Both the position numbers and the translations under genes were made by a program. Shown here piece by piece: positions 8,337 through 8,401 of a DNA stretch of 8,401 nt. Origin of the DNA: Actinomycetes bacterium (GTDB lineage Bacteria; Actinomycetota; Actinomycetes; Mycobacteriales; Mycobacteriaceae). Numbering within the stretch: the stretch's first letter is position 1; every line of letters starts with the position of its first letter. The stretch lies in the NCBI GenBank assembly GCA_023388385.1, contig JAEWGK010000177.1:1-8401 (forward strand). The letters run 5' to 3'. The notes under the pieces were generated by a model, which searched no databases, had not been told where the DNA came from, and saw nothing but the letters and a program-made list of their open reading frames with translations.

Positions 8337-8401
8337 GATTCTCACCTGTTTTTCATGGACGTGACGGCTAGCCCCCGCGCCGGACACCCATCCGGTGCAC
8401 C

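Noticed and set aside
8355..8401. ATG at 8355 as the start of the next gene
   Set aside because: No Shine-Dalgarno, only 15 codons before the window edge, and no recognisable protein start; the real gene probably begins further on.

Overview
The window holds a complete F1Fo ATP synthase (F-type, proton-translocating) operon in high-GC Gram-positive DNA. All nine genes are on the plus strand in the order atpI-like, atpB (a), atpE (c), atpF (b), atpH (delta), atpA (alpha), atpG (gamma), atpD (beta), atpC (epsilon). The best guess for the organism is a high-GC Corynebacterium or close relative. The alpha, a, c and delta proteins read like corynebacterial ones from memory. There is a single b gene, and delta is long (272 aa) but NOT fused to b, unlike the b-delta fusion of mycobacteria and rhodococci. 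The epsilon subunit is short. The taxonomic call rests on recall of family sequences, not on a search.

Layout. Bases 1-117 may carry the last codons of an upstream gene, whose TGA would overlap the atpI-like GTG start (GTGA). A -10-like TATGAT lies just before that start. The atpI-like gene (114-650) is followed by a 345-base gap without a conventional gene. That gap contains an extended -10 promoter, a possible five-codon leader ORF, a long hairpin, partly repeated GC-rich sequence and the atpB ribosome binding site. The structural genes then run almost without gaps from atpB to atpC (996-8147). The only sizeable spacer is atpB-atpE (126 bases, two hairpins). A 15-bp hairpin at 8198-8231 probably ends the operon. 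A promoter-like -10 at 8331-8336 points to a next gene beyond the edge.

How it works together. Subunits a, c and b form the membrane Fo sector; alpha, beta, gamma, delta and epsilon form F1. Protons crossing the a/c interface (Arg189 of a, Glu70 of c) turn the c-ring and the gamma/epsilon shaft. This drives ATP synthesis at the beta catalytic sites, while b and delta hold the alpha3beta3 head still. All catalytic residues I looked for are present, so the enzyme appears intact.

This is mainly an ordinary housekeeping operon; I found no unknown gene system. The parts worth a second look are non-coding or structural. They are the atpB leader (a leaderless mini-ORF whose stop abuts a hairpin), an SD that fits a CTG start for atpB better than the conventional ATG, hairpins ahead of atpE, an internal duplication in delta, and the actinobacterial-type extensions of alpha and gamma.
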